Made by a program: the position numbers and the translations under genes
Source: Litsea cubeba
Lineage: Eukaryota; Streptophyta; Magnoliopsida; Laurales; Lauraceae
DNA: 64,000 nucleotides
Direction of reading: 5' to 3'
Assembly (NCBI GenBank): GCA_012931725.1
Contig: CM022946.1
Coordinates: forward strand, 47,862,114 to 47,926,113
Shown here: positions 21,330 through 32,637 of the stretch, in pieces
Position numbering within the stretch: the first letter of the stretch is position 1
Layout of the letters: each line of letters begins with the position of its first letter
The notes under the pieces: model-generated
The model's database searches: none
What the model was told of the DNA's origin: nothing
Seen by the model: only the letters and a program-made list of their open reading frames with translations

Positions 21330-21600
21330 CCAAAAGAAAAAAATTAGAAGGATTCTTTCCCAAAAGAAAGATATCTTGAGGGATTCTCTCCCAAAAAGAA
21401 ATCAATGAGAGATTTTCTCCCAAAAGATAGGATCAATGAAGGATTCTTTCTCAAAAGAAAGATATCTTGAGATATCCTATCCCAAAATAAAGGGAACATG
21501 AGAGATTCTCTCCAGGTAAAGATATTCTTAGATATTCTCTATCCAAATGAGATATTTTTGGATATTCTTTACAAAAATGACACCATATGAGATCTAAGCC
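21330..21600 (+). repeat. Degenerate tandem repeat upstream of the antisense promoter, element A
   Basis: About seven units of 35-45 bases read GGATTCTYTCCCAAAAGAAAGATATCTTGAG with variants. Element C has the same array at 51390-51700. No coding capacity is seen. Confidence 0.7.
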
Positions 21601-21854
21601 ATTTCAAAAGCTTAAGGTCCCATGGGTTAGCCCATATGAGCTAGGTTTGACCACCTAGGCACTAAAAAAAAAAAATTTGGGCTTTTAGTCAAAGAGAAAT
21701 CCCTCTTACCAAAAGTATACAAAAATGGTTCCATGCCTCTTTTGAGTTGATTCGACCATACAAAAAAGAATTCCAAGCCCCATGAGCTTCCAAAAATCAA
21801 ACCATCCAGCCTCATATACCAAATTGAGCCAAAATCTTGAAATTGACATTCCAC

Positions 21855-22105
21855 AAAAATTAAACCAAAACCTGGTCCCCTAACTTGCAACATACAGCTT
21901 GTTGGGTCACAAGATCAAAACCAAAAACCAAAACCTGATCCCCTAACTTGCCACATACAGCCTGTTAGGTCACAAGATCAAAATCAAAATTGATCCCCCA
22001 ACATTCCACATACAGCTTGTTGGGTCACACGGTCAAAACCAAACCCGACCCGCTAACCTGCCACATACAGCCTGTTAGGTCACAAGGTCAAAACCCAAAT
22101 CCACA
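21855..22105 (+). repeat. 62-bp tandem repeat before the polypurine tract, element A
   Basis: Four units of about 62 bases share CCCCTAACTTGCCACATACA, GCCTGTTAGGTCACAAG and GTCAAAACCAAA. Element C carries them in reverse at about 50846-51105. The array lies between the antisense promoter and the polypurine tract. Confidence 0.8.
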
Positions 22106-22307
22106 TCCCTGATGTCAACTTCAAAACTTTGCCTCGAGATGGTACGTGATCCCTTTCACTACCATGAAATTCCCCGGGAAGCTCAAAAGGGTACAAATAC
22201 CAAAAAGAAAGACTGCTCAAAGACTCTTGGTCAAGTCACAGGCTCTCCTTCAAAAATTCTTCGAGGCACATCGACTACAAATGTTAAGCAACTCGTCGCT
22301 GTACCTC

Positions 22308-22318
22308 GAGGGGGCATT
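22308..22318 (+). promoter_or_regulatory. Polypurine tract of element A
   Basis: GAGGGGGCATT lies directly before the 3' LTR (TGTTGACACC). It would prime plus-strand cDNA synthesis. The same sequence precedes the LTR of element C. Confidence 0.85.
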
Positions 22319-24919
22319 TGTTGACACCAAAAATGTCACTGTGCCTCTTCAAGATCCAAAGAGCTACATGAAGTCGCAACCTGCCATAAATAGGCAATAC
22401 TACTTCCAAAAATCAAATTTTGTCAGAATCAAACAAAAACTGCAAGATCCTTCAAGACAGCCAAAAGAGGAGTACACAAGAAGTTTCGGGCCATTTCAAA
22501 ATCATTTGGCCTAACTTCACTTCTCCGGCAGCCGAAAAGGAGCTCCCGGCGGCGAAAGCATCGGAGACATCAAATCTTCGATCAGAGCCGATGGATGGTC
22601 ACCAAATACATCCAAAAGGCTCCACGTCAAGTTCCGAGTCAAACCGGCAACGTTTGACCATACATCAACCCTCGAACAGCTAAATCAAGCCTCTCGGCGG
22701 CGAGAACCACCGAGACCATCATTCATCAGACAGAGCACATGGACGGCTTCAAAATGCTTATAAAGGGCTACACGTCAAAATTCAGGTCATTTCGACAACA
22801 TTTGACCATAATTTGACGCTCGGAAGCCAAATCAGGCCTCTCGGCGGCAAAGCTCCCCGGGACCATGGTTTCCAAGACAGAGCCTATGGATCATCTTAAA
22901 ATGACTCCAATAGGTTCCTTGTCAAATTTCAAGTCAATCAGACATCGGTTGACCGCAAATCAAACCGCGACATCTTCATCGCGATAAAAGCAAGTCTACT
23001 GGTGATAGGACCCAAAACGGCTTCAAAACTCAAATAAAAGCCTATGGTTGGTCTTATTTATTGCTTAGGAGGCTTCACACCAAATTTCAGGTCATTCCGA
23101 TATCGTTTGACCCAGTTTCAGCTTCTAACGGAAAATCGGCAGCTCTGCGCGACAAAGTCTTCGGCTTTCTCGGAAAATTGGAAAATTTTGCAAAATAAAA
23201 TGCAAGGATTCTCATCAGGTTTTCTACAGGGAAATCAGGCCAATAAATGGTCAAAAATGTCAAGGAAAAATATAGAAGAAAAAAGAATCGAAAAACAGAA
23301 AAAACGGACACAAAACGGGACAAAAAGGGGGAAAACCCCCCAGGGTCGCAGACCCCTGCGACCCTGGAGCCCGGGAAGGCCGAGAAGGCCCCGGAAACCC
23401 CAGTTTTCGCCGTTTTTTCAGGATTCGAAGCGTCCGGCCTCTGGTATTTTCCAAAATTCATACTTTTGAGACACCAAATCCTCTGACATCCGTCAAAAAA
23501 CACGGGTCAATCATCAAAAGTATCGAAAACAACATTGATCGCCACCCGGTCAACCAAAAAAAAGTGTGCTTTCTACCCGACCGATCGAGAAATCGACAGG
23601 ACAGATAGCACCGACCCGCTGTTGGCAACCAACACCTGAAGTCACATGGTCATCCGATGTCGATCTACATGAAGATCCATTGATGATCATTGCCAGAAGA
23701 ATCCCAAAAGACGCGGCACGGCCCGCGACTCTTCAACTGCTCGACGACCACTTAATGCGATTAATTGACTAGCTTTATTACAGTCATTAATCCATTTCTT
23801 TGGACGGACCAATCAGAAGCAAGCATCCGGGAGTTACAAGTCAAGAGATTCATGGCATTTAACCCATGAAACTCCTCCCGTCATGGCGATTAAAGGCGAT
23901 TAAATGCCCTCAATCTCCTCCGGCCAATCAGAAGCCAAGAAAAAGGAGTTACAAAATAAAGAATTCAATCTTGTAACTCCTCCCTTTATGTAGCTTTATG
24001 ACAATTAAGGCTCATAAACCCTCCTAAATGGCTACCTAAAAGCCTATAAATAGGAGAGCTCTCCAAGAAGAAAGGGACGGAGACACAACAGAAAACACAC
24101 AGACAACAGACTGCAGAAAATCCGGAAACTCGGACAGAAAAAGGCATCAAAGAGAGAAAACTCTGCGGAAGTTCTACACCGACCACCGCTACAAGGGGAC
24201 AAAAGTCCCTTGGGGGGTACCCCCCCCCTAAGGTCCTTGCCTTCTCCGTCTGCCGCCAATGGCTTAGACATGGCTTTTCAGCCCGTCTACTCGGCTTTTT
24301 ATTGGACATAGGGCCGTCTTTTGGTCTTTGTTCTCTAAAAACCTGAGGTTATAGCCAAGCCAAGCGAATCAATAACATCCTCTGTTCTCATCTGCATGGA
24401 TGATGGCGAAGTCCACATATGGCTTGTGACCGTCAATCTGAACGGGTCCCCCACAATCTCCTGAAAAGTTAGATCCTCATTTTCTTGCTTTTCATTATAG
24501 TTTGTATTTTTTCAAAAGAGACAAAAAAATCACAACTCTTGTCTTTCATTATTGATGAGGATTGTAAATAGGCTATAAACGCCAAAATCGGCTATAAACG
24601 CCAAAAATCGGCTATAAACGCCAAAATCGGTTATAAATGCCAAAAAATCGCCTTTTACGGCAAATCAAGAAAATGTCTCTTTTCTTAAATATATGTGCAA
24701 TGGAAAACTTGAAAGAAGTTGATTTCTTTTTTACTTGCGAAGGTTGATCTCCGGATCACCACTTGCAATTCCAAGTAAAACAGAAAATCTGGCACACCCA
24801 CAAAAAAAGAAATGTTGATGCACGCCCCTTGCCCCCCTGGGTTACGAAAGGGTCGGACCCAACGGACTCCCATGTCCGCTGACCTCGGTAGGACCAGGCA
24901 CCAGGAGCGCGGCCCATCC
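22319..24919 (+). repeat. 3' LTR of element A (2,601 bp)
   Basis: It aligns with 1346-3900. TATA box is at 24045-24052 and the GC hairpin near 24208-24236. Four CGGCTATAAACGCC units lie near 24570-24645, against two in the 5' LTR. The last base is C where the 5' LTR ends in A, followed by the target duplicate GCGAT at 24920-24924. Confidence 0.93.
24045..24052 (+). promoter_or_regulatory. LTR promoter TATA box, element A 3' LTR
   Basis: TATAAATA in the same context as the 5' copy. In the 3' LTR it could drive readthrough into the minus-strand leader of element B and toward 28 kb. Confidence 0.7.
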
Positions 24920-24924
24920 GCGAT
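24920..24924. repeat. Target site duplication of element A, right copy (GCGAT)
   Basis: It matches 1341-1345; the B leader repeat continues directly with GAACAATAGGAACGG. Confidence 0.9.
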
Positions 24925-25330
24925 GAACAATAGGAACGGATCAAGGTTTCTCAATTTTGAATCTAAAATGAGAAATCTGATTTTTTGTTTTTATATATAT
25001 ATGTATTTTTTAGATCTTTAATGAATTCATCGAAGAGAAACGATGGCCCAAAACCTTAGTCGAACAGGCTCAACATTTCTGCAAGCGCGATGAACGATAG
25101 GAAAGGATCAAGGTTTCTCAATTTTGAATTCAAACTGAAAAATCTGATTTTTTTTTAGATCTTTAATGAATTCATCGAAGAGAAACGATGGCCCAAAACC
25201 TTAGTCGAACAGGCTCAACATTTCTGCAAGTGCAATGAACGATAGGAACGGATCAAGGTTTCTCAATTTTGAATCCAAAATGAAAAATCTGATTTTTTGT
25301 TTTTTTTTTTTTTTTTGAAAAGAGAATGAG
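24925..25330 (-). repeat. Tandem leader repeat, element B, right part
   Basis: About two and a half units of the ATGTTGAGCC repeat (cores near 25060-25090 and 25210-25240), followed rightward by a T-tract and the ATGAGATGAG half. The array is continuous with 941-1345 once A is removed. Confidence 0.85.
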
Positions 25331-25513
25331 TGGAAATAAATTCAAAGAATTAGAAATTCCCAAAAAATCTCATCTCATTTTTTTTAGATGCGGAACCCAA
25401 CATAGGCCACCAATTAGAAGGTAGCCAAGGAATCAAGAAAAGAAATATAAGCATAGAGTAAAAGATATGATATGCAAATATTTCATTTCTAGCATCGTGT
25501 TCTCAAATGAACG

Positions 25514-25532
25514 AGTCCCACCGGGTGTGCCA
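25514..25532 (-). promoter_or_regulatory. Candidate primer binding site of element B
   Basis: On the minus strand TGGCACACCCGGTGGGACT follows the LTR end after three bases, as in element A. Confidence 0.65.
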
Positions 25533-25535
25533 GCT

Positions 25536-28110
25536 TGATGGACCGTGCTCCTGCGCCTGGTCCTACCGAGGCCGGCAAACGTGGGAGTCCGTTGGGTCCG
25601 ACCCTTTTGTAACCGGGGGGCAAGGGCATGCATCAACATTTCTTTTATGTGGGTGTGCCAGATTTTCTATTTTACTTGGAATTGCAAGTGGTGATCCGGA
25701 GATCAACCTTCGCAAGTAAAAAGGAAATCAACTTCTTTCAAGTTTTCCATTGCACATATATTTAAGAAAAGAGACATTTTCTTAATTTGCCGTGAAAGGC
25801 GATTTTTTTGGCATTTATAGCCCATTTTTGGCGTTTATAGCCGATTTTGGCGTTTATAGCCGATTTACAATCCTTATCAATAATGAAAGACAAGAGTTGT
25901 GATTTTTGTCTCTTTTAAAAAAATACAAACTACAATGAAAAGCAAGAAAAGGAGGATCTAACTTCTCAGGAGATTGTGGGGGACCCGTTCAGATTGACGG
26001 TCGCAAGCCATATGTGGACTTCGCCATCATCCATGGAGATGAGAACAGAGGATTCTATTGATTTGCTTGGCTTGGCTATAACCTCAGGTTTTTAGAGAAC
26101 AAAGACCAAAAGGAGGTCCTATGTCCAATGAAAAGCCGAGTAGACGGGCTGAAAAGCCACGTCTAAACCATTTGGAGGCAGAAGGAGAAGGCAAAGACCT
26201 TGGGGGGGGGGGTACCCCCCCCCAAGAGACTTTTGTCACCTTGTAGCGGTGGTCGGTGTAGAACTTACGCAGAGTTTTCTCTCTTTTCCTTCTCTGAATT
26301 TTTGTGCTTTTTTCTGATCTGGGATCTGTCTCGTTTTTCCGATCTCTGTGTTTTTTCCGATCTGGATTTTTTTGGAATGCTCTCCTATTTATAGGCTTCT
26401 AGGTAGCCATTTAGGAGGGTTTATGAGCCTTAATTGTCATAAAGCTACATAAAGGGAGGAGTTACAAGATTGAATTCTTTATTTTGTAACTCCTTTTTCT
26501 TGGCTTCTGATTGGCCGGAGGAGATTGAGGGCATTTAATCGCCTTTAATTGCCATGATGGAGGAGTTTCATGGGTTAAATGCCATGAATCTCTTGACTTG
26601 TAACTCCCGGATGCTTGCTTCTGATTGGTTTGTCCAAAGAAATGGATTAATGACTGTAATAAAGCTAGTCAATTAATCGCATTAAGTGGTCGCCGAGCAG
26701 TTGAAGAGTCGCGGGCCATGCGGCGTCTTTTGGGATTCTTCTGGTGATGCTCGTCGATGGATCTTTATGTAGATCGACATCAGATGACCATGTAACTTTA
26801 GGTGTTGGTTGCCAACAGCGGGTCGGTGCCATCTGTCCTGTCGATTTCTCGATCGGTCTGGTAGAAAGCACACTTTTTTGGTTGACCGGGTGGCGATCAA
26901 TGTTGTTTTCGATACTCTTGATGATTAACCCATGTTTTTGACGGATGTCAGAGGATTTGGTGTCTCAAAAGTATGAATTTTGAAAAATACCAGAGGCCGG
27001 ACGCTTCGAATCGCGAAAAAAACGGCGAAAAATGGGGTTTCTAGGGCCCACCGGGTGATCCCGGGCCCCAGGGTCGCCGGCGACCCTGGGGTTTTTTTTC
27101 CCCCTTTTGTCCCGTTTTGTGTCCGTTTTTGCTGTTTTTCGATTCTTTTTTCTTCTGTATTTTTCCTTGACATTTTTTTATCATTTATTGGCCTTTTTTC
27201 CCTGTAGAAAACTTGATGAGAATCCTTGCATTTTATTTTGCAAAGTTTCCAATTTTCTGAGAAAGCCGAAGACTTTGTCGCGCAGAGCTGCCGATTTTCC
27301 GTCAGAAGCTGAAACTGGGCCAAACGATGTCAGAATGACCTAAACTTTGGGGTGAAGCCTGCTGAGAAATAAATAAGACCAACCATAGGCTTTTGTTTGA
27401 GTTTTGAAGCCGTTTGGGGTCCTATCACCAGTAGACTTGCTTTTGTCGCGATGAAGATGTCGCGGTTTGATGTGCGGTCAACCGATGTCCGATTGACTTG
27501 AAATTTGACAGGGAACCTATTGGAGTCATTTTAAGATGATCCATAGGCTCTGTCTTGGAAACCATGGTCCCGGAGAGCTTCGCCGCCGAGAGGCCTGATT
27601 TGGCTTCCGAGCGTCAAACTATGGTCAAATGTTGTCGGAATGACCTGAAATTTGACGTGTAGCCCTTTGTAAGCATTTTGAAGCCGTCCATGTGCTCTAT
27701 CTGATGAGTGATGGCCTCGGTGGTTCTCACCACCGAGGCTTGATTTAGTTGTTCGAGGGTTGATGTAGGGTCAAACGTTGTCAGTTTGACTCGGAACTTG
27801 ACGTGGAGCCTTTTGGATGTATTTTGAGACCATCCATCGGCTCCGATCGAAGATTTGGTGTCTCCGATGCTTTCGCCGCCGGGAGCTCCTTTTCAGTTGC
27901 CGGAGAAGCGAAGTTGGGCCAAATGATTTTGAAATGGCCTGAAACTTCTTGTGTACTCCTCTTTTGACCGTCTTGAAGGATCTTGCAGTTTTTGTTTAGT
28001 TCTGACAAGATTTGATTTTTTGGAAGTAGCATTGCCTATTTATGGCAGGTTGTGACTTCATGTAGCTCTTTGGATCTTGAAGAGGCAAAGTGATATTTTT
28101 GGTGTCAACA
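25536..28110 (-). repeat. 5' LTR of element B (2,575 bp)
   Basis: On the minus strand it starts TGTTGACACC at 28110 and ends CATCA at 25536. TATA box at 26393-26386 (minus), GC hairpin near 26197-26226, three CGGCTATAAA units near 25800-25865. CTAGT at 28111-28115 would be the target duplicate; its mate is outside the window. Confidence 0.92.
26386..26393 (-). promoter_or_regulatory. LTR promoter TATA box, element B
   Basis: TATAAATA on the minus strand with the same flanks as in A and C. Confidence 0.7.
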
Positions 28111-30672
28111 CTAGTCTAGGATTAGATAGAAGTAGATGTGGTAAGAAGAAATAATGGATGTGTGAGAGACAAAAAAAATGTATCAAAGATAGTCCATATA
28201 GACTAATCATAACAGTCAAATCTAAATAAAAGTCACTACTCTACAAAAAATGTTAAAACACTATAGATAAAAAGAAAAATAAAGAACTTGACAAAAAAAA
28301 TGACGAATAAATGGGATAAAGGTTTGGTAGTAACAACTTATTTGCTGACCACATATAGATGGGATAAAGGTTTGGTAATGATGGTGGTGGTGGTTTTAAT
28401 ATAACAACTTATCTCTTAACACCAATTTGTTTAGAAATGTCCTATTGGTTGTTATGGATTAGAAGTTTCAGATGCAAGTGCGCACTATTTTGTTTCTCTA
28501 AAACATGTGATTTTTTTGTTAGTTCCAAGGAACCCACTTCCAAATATATTTCAAAATCAGCTCGCTTAAGAATGCCATCTTTTTTTACAGCATGTAGTTG
28601 GTTCGTAAAGCTCACAAAGAGTCACATAGATACAAGCCTAATAAGCTAGGCGTGAACTTCTAACTAGACCTAATTTCTTTAACAGGTTATAATCTAGACT
28701 GGGCCTTAGGGCCCATTTGAAGCCTGTAGAGATGTTGGAAGCATTCAGAGATAAGAGGCTTTTATGTATTCTAACAAAATACTACAATTCTCAGAATACA
28801 CACTTACTACTCAATGACCTTGGCAAATATAAGCTTGAAGAGTGTAAGTAGAGAATACAGCACCCAATATGTGAGCCATTATTGATCATTGACACATGAT
28901 TTACTTTATGTTTCTTTCATTGAAAGCATGACTAAGAATCACTTCTATGAACAAAAAGAACCATTCAAAGGTGATGTCAGCCAGTTTTAAAAAAAGACAT
29001 TGTAACTAATTCCAGCTTTGGTGTTATTATGACAAATTCCTTTCCACTTTGAAGGAACTAGACCCATGCCTTCATCCAAGAAGCAATCAGACTCTGGCCT
29101 CCAATCACAAAAAAAAAAAAGGTCAAATATGATATATAGGAATTGAAAATGAAATAATAGTAAATTGTGTTTAATGAGAAAAAGAAAGGCAAAGGGTCAA
29201 TGGTACTTGTCATCTTCTTTTGTTGGCACCAATTAATCAAGCACCCCACACATAATTTTAGGCTTTCATATTAGTAAAAAAAGGTGGAGCATTACAATAC
29301 AAAATTACAAAGACATGATGGGTGCAACAAACATAAAAATATTTTAGCAATGCAGCATTAACGATGAACCCGATCAATTCATAGATCCCATAAGTAAGGT
29401 TAAGAATAGCAACAAACATAAGAAAAAACATTTTATAATTGCAGATGGGATGATCTATTGATGGTTTTTAGGGGGAAAATCTTTAAGAACTTGAAGTCCT
29501 ACTCATACGAACCTAAATTTCATGCCCGACATTGTTTTTTGATAACGATATCGCTGCCATCATTTATAGTTTCCACGATTTCACTCAAAATCTATTTTTT
29601 AAAATTTTCTGATAACGATATCGTTACCATTATTTATTGGTTCTTCGCCCATTTTTTGTCTCCAACAACAAAATGACAATGACTTTATAATGGGGTGCAT
29701 AACCAATGAGAAAGGCTCACGGATTTGTCTCAGAAATGCATTTTTCATTATAAATATAGTTTGCCACTCGCAGATTCTACACCTGGGTCACGAGTTCCCT
29801 AGTATTGGTTCCTATTCTCCTTTAGAATGATGATTATCAGTTGATAAACTAACATGACTTCTCCTCTTTATAGTCTCACAATCAATCATAAGACTGACAT
29901 CTGAACCCAAGTCTAGGAGCAGACCTGTTCATGGCTTTCTCTTAATAACCATATGTTGAAAGTTAGAACTATTTCTCAACAACAGTTTTATCCAACAGCA
30001 CTAGAAAGTACTAAAATTATAAAATACCACAAACATCAAAAGAACCCAGACCCAAAAGGAAATCTTGAAGGAACAATAATTCAAACTAACCAGATTTCAA
30101 TCTTATAACATCTAAGAGAAACCCGTCTGATAAAAACCAAATTAGTAATAGAACTTTCAAAACCCCAGTAATAGGAAGACCATAAATCAGCAATTCAGCA
30201 TACATATGATATGCTCATTAAGTTTCAAACTACTTCTAACTTTTATTCTTGATGAATTTTAGCCCATTCCCTACTATCTTTGAACGACACTTTTTATACA
30301 ACAGCATATCAAAGTACTACATTACAAAATAACAGAGGCATCTAAAGAACCCACCAGCCAAACAAAGAAAACTTGAAGGAAAACCAATCCAAACTATTTG
30401 AACTTCAATAGACCATCATCTGAAAAGGAAAAAAATAATCAAAAGAACCAATATGGTAAAAACCAAATTAGCAGTAGATTTTCAAAAACCGGTAATAGCA
30501 TGACCCCAAATCAGATTACAATTGATTACCATTTGCGGTATAAAAGAAACCCAAGACATTATTCTCTGAAAAACAACAACCCCAGAAATCTGAAACTGTT
30601 AAAACAATCAAATATAAAAAAACCCAATAAGAAAAATGCCATCTTTGACGAAATAAAGATGAAAAAGATCAC
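28111..30672. other. AT-rich non-coding sequence, probably intron 1 of the aldehyde oxidase gene
   Basis: I find no exon with the expected continuation (GCGAC...) of the aldehyde oxidase on the minus strand. The stretch has a short direct repeat (GATGGGATAAAGGTTTGGTA, twice near 28315-28380) and two GATAACGATATCG motifs (near 29538 and 29612). Otherwise it looks like ordinary AT-rich plant intron or intergenic DNA. Confidence 0.5.
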
Positions 30673-30811
30673 CTTCTCCACATCCAAGCTTAGCTCCTTT
30701 GAAAGGGGTTTCAGTCCTGAGGAATTCTAGTAGAGTAGTGGAAGGGTCGACGGTGGAGAGCTCGAATTTTCTTCCATTCACTGCAAACACCAGCTTCTCT
30801 TCTATCCCCAT
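30673..30811 (-). CDS. AAO: First exon of an aldehyde oxidase-like gene (2Fe-2S domain start)
   Basis: Plant aldehyde oxidases are cytosolic molybdenum enzymes acting on abscisic, indole-3-acetic or other aldehydes. The exon starts at ATG 30811 and encodes about 46 residues including LVFAVNGRKFELSTVDPSTT, LLEFLRTETPFKGAKLGCGE. This is the first half of the N-terminal plant-type ferredoxin domain, with the first cluster cysteine present. A donor GTGATC follows at 30672 after the first base of a glycine codon, the place where I recall intron 1 in this family. No second exon is visible before element B at 28110. Either B (with A inside) sits in a very long intron, or only this exon remains. Confidence 0.8.
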
Positions 30812-30836
30812 GGAATCACTGAACCATTGGATTCTC

Positions 30837-30838
<2 letters not shown>

Positions 30839-30893
<55 letters not shown>
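30839..30893. repeat. (CT)n microsatellite in the aldehyde oxidase 5' untranslated region
   Basis: About 27 CT units on the plus strand, i.e. (GA)n upstream of the minus-strand ATG at 30811. GA/CT tracts are common in plant leaders and promoters and bind GAGA-binding (BPC) proteins. Confidence 0.9.
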
Positions 30894-30896
<3 letters not shown>

Positions 30897-30899
30897 CCA

Positions 30900-31350
30900 A
30901 AATGGAAAAGAGGAGGGTCCAAGCACGCTTTTGGTTTCTATATAAATTAGAGGATAACGCAGCGGAGAGGGAGAGGGAAATAAAGAGCAGGATAGCGAGG
31001 ATAACGCAGCGAGTGAAAAGGAAGAGGGAAGGAGAACACAGCGACCGAAGAGGGAGAGGGAAAGAGTAAACCAAAGCCACAAGCAAGATGAGGGAAAGAG
31101 AGAGGAAGGAGTGGAGGAGAAAGAGAGAAAAGGCGGGAGAGGAGAGATTTAGGGAAGAGAAGGAGAACAAAATCATTCGATTGAGTTGATTAGGTTATAA
31201 ATCCATGACGATGTCGTTCGGAGAATGAGGGGTAAAATCGTCCAAATTGACTGTACGAACACCAATACGGGTGTTTATGTGTATTTCTGATTTAAATGGG
31301 GTAATACATGTTTTAGGACACTTTTTTGGTAAAATTCCATAATATATATT
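30900..31350 (-). promoter_or_regulatory. Promoter-like segment, copy 1 of an inverted duplicate
   Basis: This segment lies upstream of the aldehyde oxidase exon. Read on the minus strand it matches 42610-42960 over about 350-400 bases, including ACACCCGTATTGGTGTTCGT, ACAGTCAATTTGGAC and GAACGACATCGTCATGGA, followed by a CT-rich tract. It may be a promoter/leader duplicate or the end of an unrecognised transposon. Confidence 0.6.
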
Positions 31351-31359
31351 ATGAGCAGG

Positions 31360-32635
31360 ACACATATTGAAAATCTGAACCATCCAAAAGGGTGGTCCCA
31401 CTAGTTTTACCTCCTTAAAAGAATTTACTTCAATCGGATTTATTCTAATAAAGAAAACTATTACTGAACAACTATTATTTTATTATCCACGATGGATAAA
31501 ACTATGTTTAGATATAAAAAAAAATAGATAACAATGGAACATAAAGCAAGTGATTTTGAGCAGCTTAGAATTCAACTATGAGCTCCGATGATTAAAAAGC
31601 ATAGTAATATATGGTAAATTAATATATTACTAATTGCAAATAAATGCATTAATTCTCAAAAAGCAAAAAAAAAAATCAAGAAGGTTTTTTAATTGTTCTT
31701 CCTTTCTTTAAGCTTGTCAAATAAGACTTTTATACTAAAAATAAAGGGAAATCGCAACAGTGACTTATATTCAAAATCCAAACCATTTAAAATCACAATC
31801 CCACCACTTTTTATATCCTTGAAAAAATTTACTCCAATCGAATTTATTGTGAAATGGATAATCATAATCAAGACACAAGAAAACAACTTTTTTGATTCAT
31901 CCATGGTTGTATTAATTCCGATTGAATTAAAATTTGATGTAATCATAGAATACAAAGAGAAAGTGATATTAAGTGGGTCAAATTTAAAAAATGAGCCCCA
32001 TTGATTGAAAATATGTAGTGTTGTATGCTGCATTAGTACATCCAGCAGTTGTAGATACTAAAACTCTAAATCGGTTCGTCTCTTCATGCTCCATACCTGC
32101 AAATTCCAACTTGAAACCTGCACCGAAAGATCTAAGGACTCGTCCTCTCCACCTCTCTACTATCAAGATCTCAAGTGCGAAGAATGCGGGATAGGAAGTC
32201 TAGGTCCCGTACATGATTCTCATTCTATTCTTATTATTTCCCCCTTTCCTTTCTTCCTTTCCTTTCTTCCTTTCCTTTTCTTTCTTCCATCATTGTAATC
32301 TTTTTCCACCAAAATCTGTTTTGATTTTGTTACTCTTTTGAAAATAAAAAAATTAATTAAATAATTGCTAATATAAGGAGGGGTCATCCAGATGGTGGGG
32401 CAGAGGGTTTTTAAATAAGGGTTTCCACATGCCCCACTTAGTTCCGCCTTCCATAGCACGGTCATCAAGTTTCTACAACCTCACATCTAACCTACTTCCA
32501 CAGTGACCTTAAAGTTCTAAAAAAGTAAAGATGGATCTACGGAAAAACCCTCATAGGACCCTATAGGACCGACGAGGGCCTAATAGCATGTTGAAGACGA
32601 GAGGGGTCTTGTGACATTTTCTGTAGGTTGGTTGA
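31360..32635. other. AT-rich intergenic DNA with a diverged internal duplication
   Basis: Two diverged copies of about 100 bases (near 31365-31450 and 31770-31850; shared features CCACTA/CACTTTT...ATTTACT, CAATCGRATTTATT) lie 400 bases apart. A CT-rich run is at 32245-32290. No gene is supported. Confidence 0.5.
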
Positions 32636-32637
32636 TA

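Larger units (their letters stand above)
1346..24919 (+). mobile_element. Element A: full-length 23.6-kb Tat-type Ty3/gypsy retrotransposon
   Basis: This is a complete LTR retrotransposon on the plus strand, nested in the leader of element B. The two LTRs (1346-3900 and 22319-24919) start TGTTG; the 5' copy ends CATCA and the 3' copy CATCC. Internal order is primer binding site, repeat-rich leader, gag, protease, reverse transcriptase, RNase H, archaeal-type RNase H, integrase, minisatellites, an antisense intron-bearing gene, further repeats and a polypurine tract. Integrase downstream of reverse transcriptase makes it Ty3/gypsy. The second RNase H, the extra gene and the size point to the Tat (Ogre/Retand-like) clade. 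Gag-pol is broken by several frameshifts and stops, so the copy is presumably not autonomous. Confidence 0.92.
24925..28110 (-). mobile_element. Element B: 5' LTR and start of leader (minus strand)
   Basis: This is the 5' end of a Tat-type element of the same family, read right to left: LTR 28110-25536, primer binding site near 25532-25514, then leader with tandem repeats down to 24925, where element A interrupts it. The leader resumes at 1345-1. The rest of B lies beyond the left edge. Confidence 0.9.

Noticed and set aside
20708..21423. Long open frames in the purine/pyrimidine-rich stretch, both strands
   Set aside because: They run through homopolymers of intron 1 and the leader of the antisense gene; only the first ten bases (21139-21130) fit the splice model.
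28437..28649. 70-codon plus-strand frame as a gene or as a later aldehyde oxidase exon
   Set aside because: No similarity to the ferredoxin, FAD or molybdenum domains on either strand and no splice context.
30802..31176. Leu/Ser-rich minus-strand frame upstream of the aldehyde oxidase exon
   Set aside because: Translation of CT-rich leader and microsatellite; no membrane-protein family recognised.
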